Source of the DNA: Desulfonema magnum
Lineage (GTDB): Bacteria; Desulfobacterota; Desulfobacteria; Desulfobacterales; 4be13
Assembly (NCBI RefSeq): GCF_017377395.1
Contig: NZ_CP061800.1
Span: 4,671,633 to 4,735,632, forward strand
Reading direction: 5' to 3'
DNA length: 64,000 nt
The notes beneath the pieces are model-generated. The model ran no database searches. It worked only from the letters and a program-made list of their open reading frames with translations, and was not told the origin of the DNA. Of this stretch, positions 55,301 to 62,254 are shown in pieces. How positions within the stretch are numbered: the stretch's first letter is position 1; every line of letters starts with the position of its first letter. A program made the translations under genes and the position numbers.

Positions 55301-55933
55301 TCTGTAAAGCCGGGAAAGACGCTCTTTCAGAACCCCCACGGTATGATCAAAGCCAAGGGATTGGATTTGAGAATAGATGGTTGAAATCTTTACTGAGATA
55401 TATTCAATTTCAGGACGTTTCAGGTCCTTCAGATAGGTACTCAGACGGGAAAGTGATTCTTCCTCTCCGAGAACTGCTTCTCCCAGATGGTTGATATTCA
55501 TGCGAACGCCCTCGCTTTTCCTTTTCTCCAAGTGCGCATGAAAAATCTCTTTTTCTCCCGGAATCACGGAGCGGCTGCTGTCATCCCGCATTTTATCCAC
55601 CACCCGGGGAACCGAAACCTGAGGAACATGTCTGCCAAGACCGAGGAACAGCTGCAGGAGCAGCTTATCCCCCATGGAAAAAAACTCAGGAACGCCGTAC
55701 TTCTTCAGCACATAACTGATCTGATCGGCCACACGGCTGTTGTTATGGGAGCGAAAGCTCTGGTCAATCATTTTCGTCATGACAACTTTGTCCATGGGAT
55801 GAGTCAGCAGACGCTTCATCTGCTTCTGAATGGTCTTTTCTTCGGAAGTTAATAAGTCATTGGCTCTTTTCTGCCATGTCTCAGCCAGATAAACAGCTTC
55901 TTTCGCCAGTTTGTCAGAATGTTGTGTGTCCAT
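52334..55933 (-). CDS. putA: Bifunctional proline dehydrogenase / P5C (glutamate semialdehyde) dehydrogenase
   Basis: 1199 residues. The PRODH half (about 50-450) has GFDHTVGVLKERLSRLYRAA, LQAYLPDS and IKLRIVKGANMEMEQVES. The aldehyde dehydrogenase half (about 520-1030) has VISPWNFPIAIPCGGIAASL, AAETGGKNATIV (general-base Glu) and the catalytic Cys in FSNCGQKCSATS. About 160 C-terminal residues form an extra domain of the PutA type. There is no ribbon-helix-helix DNA-binding N-terminus, so it is the bifunctional form that oxidises proline to glutamate, membrane-associated via FAD. AGGAG precedes the ATG. Monocistronic. Confidence 0.93.
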   Translation of the reverse strand: MDTQHSDKLAKEAVYLAETWQKRANDLLTSEEKTIQKQMKRLLTHPMDKVVMTKMIDQSFRSHNNSRVADQISYVLKKYGVPEFFSMGDKLLLQLFLGLGRHVPQVSVPRVVDKMRDDSSRSVIPGEKEIFHAHLEKRKSEGVRMNINHLGEAVLGEEESLSRLSTYLKDLKRPEIEYISVKISTIYSQIQSLGFDHTVGVLKERLSRLYRAARDNHFIRNDGTRVPKFVNLDMEEYRDLEITVAAFTGTLDREEFKNHSAGIVLQAYLPDSYPIQQELTAWARSRMTDGGAPIKLRIVKGANMEMEQVESALNNWPLATYDNKPDVDANYKRMVAFGMESENIRAVHLGIGSHNLFDLAYAYKLAQQNNVTEYFSFEMLEGMADHVRRAIQETSEEMVLYAPVATKQEFISAIAYLIRRLDENTAEENFLRYSPKLQVGSEEWDFLREQFLASCKHRDKPGQTPHRIQNRLKESFSEKKGTFYEGEFSNEPDTDWSLGTNRKWAEAIRDKWKKGPEDIPTEIPLIVAGLDVYHGRETQECFDASQKEKVCTARYAMANEEDVIRAVTIAKADPDGWRKKRAEERHRILSRVAAELRRSRGDLLGAAAANTGKVFTESDPEVSEAIDFTEFYPHSVKAYAELNNVECQGKGVGLVISPWNFPIAIPCGGIAASLAAGNTVIFKPASAAVLTAWQLCQCFWKAGISKNVLQFLPCSGSETGVKLTAHPDVNFVILTGGTNTGLRILETRPGIFLAAETGGKNATIVTAMSDRDQAIKNIIHSAFSNCGQKCSATSLVILEKEVYKDERFKKQLVDAAKSCNVGSAWDFHNKMGALIHPPQGDLKKALTELEPGESWALKPENIRNNPCMWTPGIKWGVSPGSYTHMTEFFGPLIGVMSAKNLEHAIELVNQTGYGLTSGLESLDKREQNHWKNQVRAGNLYVNRGTTGAIVLRQPFGGMGKSALGAGIKAGSPSYVAQFMDFKETDFPRVRAIKNDYALLRIAQEWKQKLDWGGLSEFEADLRKTICAVKSYLYHTEQEFSQEHDYFHLRGQDNILRYLPVGRVVVRMHEEDSLFDVLARIAAVKISGCKLIVSIPKGLENEITAFLHGKEGKQFVGKEPVLFQTDEDVVEMIPLIQRIRYAAPERVPNAVFDGAAKTGLYIARTKVMMEGQIELLQYFQQQSICDSYHRYGNLGERAVL

Positions 55934-55990
55934 GAAAGTTGTCTCCTGTAATATCTGAGTGTCCGGTGTTCGGGAATGACACAGAACGTC

Positions 55991-56725
55991 TTACATAAAA
56001 CCTTGAAATTCCGTTCTTATTAAAGCTGAGTGAACATAGTGTATCATGGTGATAAAATCAAATACCGGAAGACTAAGTTCTTTTTGTACTGCATAAGCGT
56101 AAGGGGACAGATCACCGCATTCCAGCAGGACAGCGCCCATGTCAAAATTCTCGGTGATGAGTTGTTTTGCAACGCCAACCACTTCTTTTTCTATCCGAGC
56201 AGAATCAAGGCTTCCTTTTTCTTCAAGTATTGCTTCTCTGAATTCTTTTTGCCCCTCCATCCCTCTGATGGCCAGAGGTATTTCTCTGTTTACGCCAATT
56301 GATATGAAATAGTCGGGGGTCAGGCACCGTGAATCAGAAGTGATAATGCCGATAGGCCGTTTTATCGTTTGGTAGATAAAGGGTATTTGAAGAAGGCTTG
56401 ACAGAAACACAGGCACGCCAATGACATCTGAGACTTCTTTTTGGAAAAGCGTCATAATGCCGCCCGTGCCTGTGATCGCCTTGACACCTTCATTTTGCAG
56501 TTCAATGGCAGCGTCAATGAGGGGGCTTAACAAGGTTCTGTCCTTTTCTTTAAGGATACGTTCGACGCTGGCTTTTTCAACAATTTTATATCTGACAGGG
56601 AAAGGAAAGGTCGTGGCATTCGCCACATTGCCAGGAATGCAGGGATAAAAGGTGTTTGGCGTTAAAATGCCAATGGACTGCCCATACCAGGACTGCTTCT
56701 TATTTAGTGTGTGATATATCGTCAT
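55991..56725 (-). CDS. Aspartate/glutamate racemase-superfamily protein
   Basis: 244 residues. N-terminal SIGILTPNTFYPCIPGNVAN, central VKAITGTGGIMTLFQKEVSD and C-terminal FDMGAVLLECGDLSPYAYAV. Racemases use two Cys; the second is present (LLECGD), but at the first position the usual TGCG-like motif reads GTGGIM, without Cys. One-Cys members of this superfamily include decarboxylases and hydantoin/maleate-type isomerases, so racemase activity should not be assumed. 57 nt upstream of putA on the same strand, which suggests a link with amino-acid use. Confidence 0.75.
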   Translation of the reverse strand: MTIYHTLNKKQSWYGQSIGILTPNTFYPCIPGNVANATTFPFPVRYKIVEKASVERILKEKDRTLLSPLIDAAIELQNEGVKAITGTGGIMTLFQKEVSDVIGVPVFLSSLLQIPFIYQTIKRPIGIITSDSRCLTPDYFISIGVNREIPLAIRGMEGQKEFREAILEEKGSLDSARIEKEVVGVAKQLITENFDMGAVLLECGDLSPYAYAVQKELSLPVFDFITMIHYVHSALIRTEFQGFM

Positions 56726-56822
56726 ATTTTCATCATCCGGCGAACTGTACAGTTGTGAGGGGTTTTTAACGAATCAGGATCACAGATAATCCTTTAGTCA
56801 GGCATCCTTTATTTTATATGAA

Positions 56823-57014
56823 AGTGTTAGGTGTCAGGTGTTAGGTGTCAGGTGTTAGGTGTCAGGTGTTAGGTGTCAGGTGTTAGGTGTCAGGTGTTAG
56901 GAAAAATTACAAATTTTTCATGCTTCGTTGTGACCGGCAGATCATGGCCGTTTATATGAAAGCGTGTCAGGTGTTAAGTTTTAAGTGTTAAGTGTCAGGT
57001 GTTAAGTGTCAGGA
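56823..57014. repeat. gtgttag/gtgtcag heptamer arrays
   Basis: About eleven units alternating gtgttag and gtgtcag (56823-56900) and about seven more (56966-57014), within a 0.9-kb gap without a supported gene. Truncated copies of other dispersed repeats follow: a gtccgg...ccaaactt half-hairpin at about 57069 and the gtagggtgggtgg repeat at 57442-57487. Confidence 0.9.
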
Positions 57015-57441
57015 AAAAATGCAAAATTTTCATCCTTTGTTGTGTCCGCGGGACATGGGAGTTTATATGAATTGTCCGGCGTGCCAAACTTGGGCGATTT
57101 CCGGAAAAGAACATACTGTTTTTTAGCCAGAAAAATTAACCTCCTAAAAAAACCAAGTTTTTTATATATGGCATACAGATATCAAATTGTCAATACCTTT
57201 GAATATATTTTACTGATATTATAAAACAATTCTTTAAATTCGGATCTGATATCTTTTTTTCGTTCCCGACAAACACATATAAGTACACTTATTGGGATTT
57301 AAACTTTTGTCAGACAGGATATCTGATCCCTAAATAAAAAATCACAACAGATTGAATGATTGGGGAAATTAATTGGTAGGAATTTGGAGGACGTAAGTAC
57401 TAAGGGAACTCGAAATAAATAATATACCCAATACAAAAAAT

Positions 57442-57584
57442 GTAGGGTGGGTGGAGCGAAGCGCAACCCACCGCACAAGGTGGGTATTTTATTTTTGGGG
57501 AAATCCCTAACCATTAGACGAAGGGGTCGAAAAGCCTAAATTATGAAATCAGACGTGCGAGGTTTTTAAAACCTCGCAGGTCTT
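57442..57584. repeat. gtagggtgggtgg repeat (truncated) and gacgtgcgaggtt hairpin
   Basis: The left arm and part of the right arm of the 883-950 palindrome family, then at 57555-57584 a hairpin cgtgcgaggttttt / aaaacctcgcaggtc downstream of the HNH gene. Confidence 0.7.
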
Positions 57585-57630
57585 TACCTAAACATTCTTT
57601 CCGGTGCCCCCTGAACGATTTGGATACTTG

Positions 57631-58137
57631 CTAATAAATACCAATTTCCACAAGCAACTCATACACCCCGGACTGCTTCAGCCTGATTCTGACAAATTCG
57701 GATATTGTGGGCTGATAAGGACGCTTTAACAGACGCATTCCTGCCTGTCTCGGGGTTTTGGAACCTTTTTTGTTATTGCAGTCCTCGCAACATGAGACAC
57801 AATTATCAAAATCAGTTTTACCACCCTTTGAGCGGGGTATCACATGATCAATGGTCAGTCTCTTTGATGACTTGCCGCAATAAGCACAGGTGTGGCGATC
57901 CCGGATCAGCACGTTTTTCTTGCTGAATGGCACTCTGCTTTTGTAAATGCTTCGCACCACTTTTATGAGAACAAGAACCGCAGGTATTCTGAAGACTCCG
58001 CTGATACTTCTGATTATTTTTTCTGAGTATTTCAGAATTTTTACTTTCCCGGTAAAAACAAGCTTCATCGCCTTTTTCCAGTCAATCAGGCAGAGGAAAG
58101 TGTAATCACCGTTCAGCAAAATGCAGGAAGTGTCCAT
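57631..58137 (-). CDS. HNH endonuclease, next to tRNA genes
   Basis: 168 residues. The HNH core reads RDRHTCAYCGKSSKRLTIDH followed by VIPRSKGGKTDFDNCVSCC and EDCNNKKG, with two CxxC zinc pairs, the catalytic DH and a final Asn. The N-terminal 80 residues (LLNGDYTFLCLIDWKKAMKL) match the small single-domain HNH proteins common in bacterial genomes. Start at ATG 58137 with AAGGAGG upstream. It lies 27 nt downstream of tRNA-Leu(UAA) on the same strand, so it is probably cotranscribed with the tRNAs. No nicking/homing intron is visible around it. Confidence 0.85.
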   Translation of the reverse strand: MDTSCILLNGDYTFLCLIDWKKAMKLVFTGKVKILKYSEKIIRSISGVFRIPAVLVLIKVVRSIYKSRVPFSKKNVLIRDRHTCAYCGKSSKRLTIDHVIPRSKGGKTDFDNCVSCCEDCNNKKGSKTPRQAGMRLLKRPYQPTISEFVRIRLKQSGVYELLVEIGIY

Positions 58138-58164
58138 GTTTTCGCCTCCTTTATTTTTCAGCAT

Positions 58165-58249
58165 TGGTGGGCCAGGAGGGATTCGAACCCTCAATCCTTA
58201 TCGGCCCGGCGGTTTAAGCACCGGATGTATTCCGTTCCATCACTGACCC
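58165..58249 (-). tRNA. tRNA-Leu(UAA)
   Basis: 85 nt, encoded CCA. Acceptor GGGTCAG/CTGGCCC, D stem GATG/CATC, anticodon stem CGGTG/CGCCG with loop CTTAAAC, a short class II variable arm and T arm GAGGG-TTCGAAT-CCCTC. Uninterrupted. Confidence 0.8.
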
Positions 58250-58254
58250 TTTCA

Positions 58255-58339
58255 TGGTGGGGAAGATGGGACTCGAACCCATACGCCCGAAGACACAATA
58301 TCCTAAATCTTGCGCGTATTCCAATTTCGCCACTTCCCC
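58255..58339 (-). tRNA. tRNA-Leu(UAG)
   Basis: 85 nt, encoded CCA. Acceptor GGGGAAG/CTTCCCC, D stem GCG/CGC, anticodon arm CAAGA-TTTAGGA-TATTG (one A-G mismatch), class II variable arm and T arm ATGGG-TTCGAGT-CCCAT. Only 5 nt from the Leu(UAA) gene. Confidence 0.75.
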
Positions 58340-58351
58340 TGTTTCGTCTGA

Positions 58352-58439
58352 TGGTGCGCCGGGATGGACTTGAACCATCAGAGTTCCAGGAACACGGGGT
58401 TTACAGCCCCGCCCGCTATCAGTTACGGTTTACCGACGC
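58352..58439 (-). tRNA. tRNA-Tyr(GUA)
   Basis: 88 nt, encoded CCA. Acceptor GCGTCGG/CCGGCGC, D stem CCG/CGG, anticodon arm CGGGG-CTGTAAA-CCCCG, class II variable arm, T arm ATGG-TTCAAGT-CCAT. Uninterrupted. Confidence 0.8.
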
Positions 58440-58469
58440 AAATTTGAAATTTAAAATTTGAAGTTAGGG

Positions 58470-58580
58470 AACTCGAAATAAATAATATACCCAGTTCAGG
58501 AGAATGTAGGGTGGGTGCAGCGAAGCGGAACCCACCGGACAGCGCAGACGGTGGGTTTCGCTTCGCTGCACCCACCCTGC
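58470..58580. repeat. gtagggtgggtg palindrome, copy 3
   Basis: Same AT-rich lead (aactcgaaataaataatata) and palindrome gtagggtgggtgcagcg / cgctgcacccaccctgc as at 883-950. It separates the Ro60 gene from tRNA-Tyr. Confidence 0.75.
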
Positions 58581-58627
58581 ATTTCTACATTTCTTGAAAT
58601 TTGAAGTTATGAATTGAAGATCATCGC

Positions 58628-60217
58628 TTACTCTCGGACAAAATCCGCCATCAGGGCAGGTGTGGCTGTATCAAAACCGACCACATCCAGCATTCCCCCG
58701 TCATCAGGATCGGCAATGGAAAACCTGTTGCCAACCATTCCCACAACCACCAGCTTCGCGGGAATCCCGGTTTTGTCACGATATCGCTGTAATGCCTGTG
58801 TCGGATGAATCTTGCCGCACCATGTTTCACTGTCCGTGTAAACCACAAATACATCCGCTTTTACACGATTCTCCAGTGCCCACAGCATCGGCAGCGCACA
58901 GTCTGTCGCACCGAAAGGCATGTTGGAAAATGCACGGATCACATCATCGAGCCGCTTTTTCCGAGAAATATTCACGGGAACCATCTCATGGGAGAAGGCA
59001 ACGATCTCATGATCTTTCTCCGTTTTCGCGGTGATCATCGCCATTGCACTGGCCGCGATCATCGGTGTCAGCCCGAGAACCCCGGCGACCATGCCCCAGG
59101 TCATGGAACCGGACACGTCAACCCCCAGCACCCATCGTTTGCCGGTCGGCTCGACATTTTTAAATGCCAGATAAAACGCGTCATCCAGTGCATCAACAAC
59201 AGATTGTATCGGTGTCCAGGTTTTTGTTCCTCGCAGCCCTCGGCCCTGGCTGTATGTCTTTAACGCTGACAAGACTGCAATGGGATGAATCCGTGCATTT
59301 TTCAGAATCGTCTCGTCCGTAAGCCGTTTTTCAACCGTCTTCGCCGCCTGGGATGCAGGCCCGATCAGTCCCACCCGCGTCATGGTCGCGAGATTGCGGA
59401 TCATCGCTGTCATGGGCATGTCCCGGAGCAGGGCTTCCCACACTTCCGGATAATTGAGCAGATGCGTGGGCACAACTTCCCGAGGCAGTTTGTACTCACA
59501 GATTAGTTTTGCAGCGTCCCGGGCAGAGGTTTTTGTGTCCTCGATAATGGAACGGATACGTTCTGTGCCTTCGATGATTTTCGGTGTACCTTCGATCATT
59601 TCTCCTTTGGTGATCCAGCGATATACTGCATTATGCTCAGAATCAGGCGGAACAGGCTTTGTCAGACGCAGAATATCCCGATGAGTCCATCCGTGGCGCT
59701 GCTGATATTTCACTGCCTGATATGCAAGCTGATCCGCGGGGCGGGTGTTGTACCACGCGGTATTGACCCGACGCAGCCATCGCCCGCGGCCCCGGAATCC
59801 CTTCACCTCTTCGTTAAACTGAAACAGATGTGTTCCAATGCGGACGATATCTCCGAATACGTCATAAGCTGCATGTTTGGTCTGCAAATCGCCATATTTC
59901 GAACACATCGCCAGCACGAACAGCGATGGATCGTTCTTTGGTGCGCGGCCTGATGCCGAGATTTCGGCAATTCGCTTCACGACTCGTACTCCGTCCTCCT
60001 GAATGCAGCGTATCACGCTTTGAGCATTCTCCTTCGTCAGTTTTTGTTCGCTCGCATAGTAAGAGCCGCCTTCTGTTCCAAGAATTAGAAACCTGTCCAG
60101 CCGGGTCCAGTTATCCACGGGATACGCATATCCGCCGGCAGAGTTTCGCACCTGCTTCGACCCCGGAATTTTCTGATGCTGCGGCGTTGCACGGGCAGAG
60201 AAATGTTTACGATACAC
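58628..60217 (-). CDS. rsr: TROVE-domain RNA-binding protein, Ro60/Rsr homolog
   Basis: 529 residues from GTG 60217, chosen because AAAGGAG lies 6 nt upstream; a TTG at 60238 is an alternative. The TROVE ring domain starts with SAGGYAYPVDNWTRLDRFLI followed by GTEGGSYYASE, then HEAT-like repeats (PSLFVLAMCSKYGDLQTKHA). The C-terminal von Willebrand A domain has a MIDAS site GVDVSGSMTWG (Asp367) and VVYTDSETWCG. Ro60 proteins bind misfolded RNAs in the ring and Y RNAs on the outside, with roles in RNA quality control and stress; bacterial Rsr works with Y RNAs that mimic tRNA. It lies downstream of five tRNA-like genes that carry an inserted stem-loop. No RtcB ligase gene is in the window. Confidence 0.93.
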   Translation of the reverse strand: MYRKHFSARATPQHQKIPGSKQVRNSAGGYAYPVDNWTRLDRFLILGTEGGSYYASEQKLTKENAQSVIRCIQEDGVRVVKRIAEISASGRAPKNDPSLFVLAMCSKYGDLQTKHAAYDVFGDIVRIGTHLFQFNEEVKGFRGRGRWLRRVNTAWYNTRPADQLAYQAVKYQQRHGWTHRDILRLTKPVPPDSEHNAVYRWITKGEMIEGTPKIIEGTERIRSIIEDTKTSARDAAKLICEYKLPREVVPTHLLNYPEVWEALLRDMPMTAMIRNLATMTRVGLIGPASQAAKTVEKRLTDETILKNARIHPIAVLSALKTYSQGRGLRGTKTWTPIQSVVDALDDAFYLAFKNVEPTGKRWVLGVDVSGSMTWGMVAGVLGLTPMIAASAMAMITAKTEKDHEIVAFSHEMVPVNISRKKRLDDVIRAFSNMPFGATDCALPMLWALENRVKADVFVVYTDSETWCGKIHPTQALQRYRDKTGIPAKLVVVGMVGNRFSIADPDDGGMLDVVGFDTATPALMADFVRE

Positions 60218-60321
60218 GATACGCTCCTTTCCGGGCAATGTCAGACAGCCCGTATTATAAAATGGTCAGTAGATGGAAAATGCCCTGAACCGCTCACGGT
60301 CGAGCATTCCAGATGACAAAC

Positions 60322-60880
60322 GAACCGCTCACGGGGGATTGACAAATCCCCCGGAAATGCCGAACCGCTCACGGGGGATTGGCAAATCCCCCGGAAATGC
60401 CGAACCGCTCACGGGGGATTGGCAAATCCCCCGGAGATGCCCGAACCGCTCACGGGGGATTGGCAAATCCCCCGGAAAAGCCCGAACCGCTCACGGGGGA
60501 TTGGCAAATCCCCCGGAAATGCCGAACCGCTCACGGGGGATTGGCAAATCCCCCGGAAATGCCGAACCGCTCACGGGGGATTGGCAAATCCCCCGGAAAT
60601 GCCGAACCGCTCACGGGGGATTGGCAAATCCCCCGGAAATGCCGAACCGCTCACGGGGGATTGGCAAATCCCCCGGAAATGCCGAACCGCTCACGGGGGA
60701 TTGGCAAATCCCCCGGAAATGCCGAACCGCTCACGGGGGATTGGCAAATCCCCCGGAAATGCCGAACCGCTCACGGGGGATTGGCAAATCCCCCGAAAAT
60801 GCCTGGGATTTGTCAATCCCAGGCGAGCATTTCAAATGAACCGCTCACGGGGGATTGACAAATCCCCCGGAAATGCCTGG
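60322..60880. repeat. 40-bp tandem array, 13 copies, each with a hairpin
   Basis: Units starting gaaccgctcacgggggattg at 60322, 60362, 60402, 60443, 60484, 60524, 60564, 60604, 60644, 60684, 60724, 60764 and 60838. Each contains the near-palindrome gggggattggcaaatccccc. Period is 40 (twice 41), with a larger interval before the last unit, which holds a different palindrome cctgggatttgtcaatccca; that also follows the last unit. No variable spacers, so this is not CRISPR. It lies between Ro60 and the nearest tRNA-like gene. Confidence 0.95.
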
Positions 60881-60928
60881 GATTTGTCAATCCCAGGCGA
60901 GCATTTCGGAGTACTTTCCATCTACTGA

Positions 60929-61053
60929 TGGTGGACCAGGAGGGAATCGAACCCCCGACAACCTTTTCGGTCGCTCTACCAGATAACCGTACATCTTCAG
61001 CCCGATGAAAATCAGGCAAGGCGTGATATACGAAAGTACTGAGCTACTGGCCC
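60929..61053 (-). tRNA. tRNA-like gene with stem-loop inserted in the D loop (T4)
   Basis: 125 nt with encoded CCA. Acceptor GGGCCAG/CTGGTCC and T arm GGGGG-TTCGATT-CCCTC are sound. The D stem GCTC/GAGC is split: the conserved insert (about 60982-61036) lies inside the D loop. The remaining anticodon region is 7 nt too short (CGACC-GAAAA-GGTTG), so no standard anticodon loop can form. It is better regarded as a tRNA-like RNA than a decoding tRNA. Confidence 0.6.
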
Positions 61054-61092
61054 GTCAGACTTCCTGTGGTCATCATTTTTGAGAAAATGTGT

Positions 61093-61225
61093 TGGTGGGT
61101 CAGGAGGGATTCGAACCCCCGACCTCTCGCTTAGAAGGCGATAACCGTATATCTTCAGCCCGATGTGAATCAGGCAAGGGGTGACATACGGGTTTTTAGC
61201 GCTCTGGCCTCTGAGCTACTGACCC
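61093..61225 (-). tRNA. Interrupted tRNA-Arg(UCU) (T5)
   Basis: 133 nt with encoded CCA. Acceptor GGGTCAG/CTGACCC, D arm GCTC-AGAGGCCA-GAGC, T arm GGGGG-TTCGAAT-CCCTC. Removing the insert (about 61141-61197) joins GCT to CGC and restores a five-pair anticodon stem CTCGC/GCGAG with loop CTTCTAA and a total of 76 nt, a normal tRNA-Arg. The insert carries the same stem-loop as T4, T6 and T7. Confidence 0.7.
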
Positions 61226-61335
61226 AGGTAAACTGGAAATAACAAATATCAATTTCCAATTTCCAAATAAATTCCAATTTCCAAATTTCAAACTCAGAAT
61301 CTGCTGCCTGAATTGTTTTTTCTGACAAATACTTT

Positions 61336-61475
61336 TGGCGGACCGGGGAAGGAATCGAACCTCCCAACCTATAGATTATAGATAACCGTACATCTTCAGC
61401 CCGATAAGAATCAGGCAAGACATGAGTGAAATACGGGGCATTTTCTATGACTCTGACCATTTGAGCTACCGGTCC
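61336..61475 (-). tRNA. tRNA-like gene interrupted in the anticodon loop (T6)
   Basis: 140 nt with encoded CCA. Acceptor GGACCGG/CCGGTCC, D arm GCTC/GAGT, anticodon stem ATAGA/TCTAT with the insert (about 61381-61445, edges uncertain) between its two strands, and a T arm that can form six pairs. The residual loop (CTATAA plus one base) lacks the invariant U33, so the anticodon (possibly UAU) is not assignable. Confidence 0.6.
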
Positions 61476-61495
61476 GTTAATTTCTTTATTAAATT

Positions 61496-61622
61496 TGGTC
61501 GGCCAGGGAGGAGTCGAACCTCCAACCTTCAGTTAAGCAACCGATAACCGTACATCTTCAGCCCGATAAAATCAGGCAAGGCGTGACATACGAAAGCGCT
61601 CTCTCCGTTGAGCTACTGGCCG
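61496..61622 (-). tRNA. tRNA-like gene interrupted between D and anticodon arms (T7)
   Basis: 127 nt with encoded CCA. Acceptor CGGCCAG/CTGGCCG, D arm GCTC-AACGGAGA-GAGC, T arm GGAGG-TTCGACT-CCTCC. The insert (about 61543-61597) follows the D arm. The following hairpin TCGGT/ACTGA has a six-base loop TGCTTA, so the anticodon identity is unclear. Confidence 0.6.
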
Positions 61623-61654
61623 TTATTTTTCCCTGTTTTTTCAAAAATAATCTT

Positions 61655-61798
61655 TGGTCCGGCGGGGCGGGAGTTGAACCCGCACAGCTTTTCGCCACGA
61701 AATCCCACGATAACCGTCAGCCATCAGCCCGTTTGCACGGACAAGTTATCGGCGACGTTATACATCTCGCGTGTCTGACCATTTCCACCACCCGCCGG
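61655..61798 (-). tRNA. Class II (Leu-like) tRNA-like gene with divergent insert (T8)
   Basis: 144 nt with encoded CCA. Acceptor CCGGCGG/CCGCCGG, Leu-type D arm (GGTGGAAATGGTCAGAC), anticodon stem CGAGA/TTTCG split by the insert (about 61709-61767), T arm GCGGG-TTCAACT-CCCGC. The insert differs in sequence from T4-T7 but keeps the 3' end GGGCTGA(N6)ACGGTTATC and the same folding with compensatory changes. Confidence 0.6.
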
Positions 61799-61826
61799 AT
61801 GATTTTTACTGATTCTGACGGCTGAC

Positions 61827-61861
61827 CTGAGACCTCCGAGGTTTCCAAAACCTCGGAGGTC
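61827..61861. repeat. gacctccgaggtttcc hairpin
   Basis: gagacctccgaggtttcc / aaaacctcggaggtctt, member of the ~30-bp hairpin family, upstream of T8. Confidence 0.65.
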
Positions 61862-61916
61862 TTTCGCTAGCTGATACTACATTCTGAATTCATCGGCTGT
61901 GACAAACTTCTCCTGG

Positions 61917-62155
61917 TTCTGCCATTCCGTTCGACTGAGTCTTCGGCGTGAGCAGGAATCCGTTTTCCGCATATTTTACGAATTCGGAGACAGTGGATTC
62001 CTGCTTTCGCAGGAATGACAAGCTTTTTGTTCGAATCGAGTCAGAAAACTTGATCATCGAGTTATAGGGGGCGAAAAACCGCTTTGCTTTATTTTCGCAC
62101 GCCGGATTCAGGGGGCGAAATACCGCTTTGCTTGATTTTCGCTCTCCGGATTTAT
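61917..62155. repeat. Degenerate ctcgataatcaag MITE and ggggcgaaa repeats
   Basis: 61917-62063 resembles the 5695-5839 element (hairpin ggattcctgctttcgcagga, right end aaaacttgatcatcgag). Two copies of ggggcgaaaaaccgctttgc / ggggcgaaataccgctttgc follow at 62067 and 62111. Confidence 0.6.
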
Positions 62156-62165
62156 GTATCTTTAC

Positions 62166-62241
62166 TGGAAGCAGGGGCGGGACTCGAACCCGCGACCGCC
62201 TGGTTATGAGCCAGGAAAGCTGCCATCTGCTACACCCTGCA
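62166..62241 (-). tRNA. tRNA-Met(CAU), initiator-like
   Basis: 76 nt with encoded CCA. Acceptor TGCAGGG/CCCTGCT with a 1-72 mismatch (T-T), which is the initiator hallmark; D arm TAGC...GCTT; anticodon arm CCTGG-CTCATAA-CCAGG; T arm GCGGG-TTCGAGT-CCCGC. The three consecutive G-C pairs usual in initiator anticodon stems are incomplete. Uninterrupted. Confidence 0.75.
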
Positions 62242-62254
62242 TCAGTTCGTTTTC

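Noticed and set aside
57006..57224. Short ORFs in the 56.7-57.6 kb gap
   Set aside because: They run across heptamers and dispersed repeats with no ribosome site or recognisable domain.
60322..60880. CRISPR array (regular 40-bp direct repeats)
   Set aside because: The whole 40-bp period is conserved; there are no variable spacers, no leader and no cas genes.
60273..60928. Plus-strand ORFs with NRSRGIGKSPGNAEPLTGDW-type repeats
   Set aside because: All three plus frames are open across the 40-bp array; pure repeat translation.
60990..61036. Hammerhead ribozyme in the tRNA insert
   Set aside because: A CUGAAGA box and an upstream GUC occur, but there is no stem II or GAAA box, and the strands that should form the core pair with each other as a continuous helix.
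60929..61798. Group I or group II introns in the tRNA genes
   Set aside because: The inserts are about 55-60 nt with no P3-P7 core or domain V, and insertion sites vary between genes.
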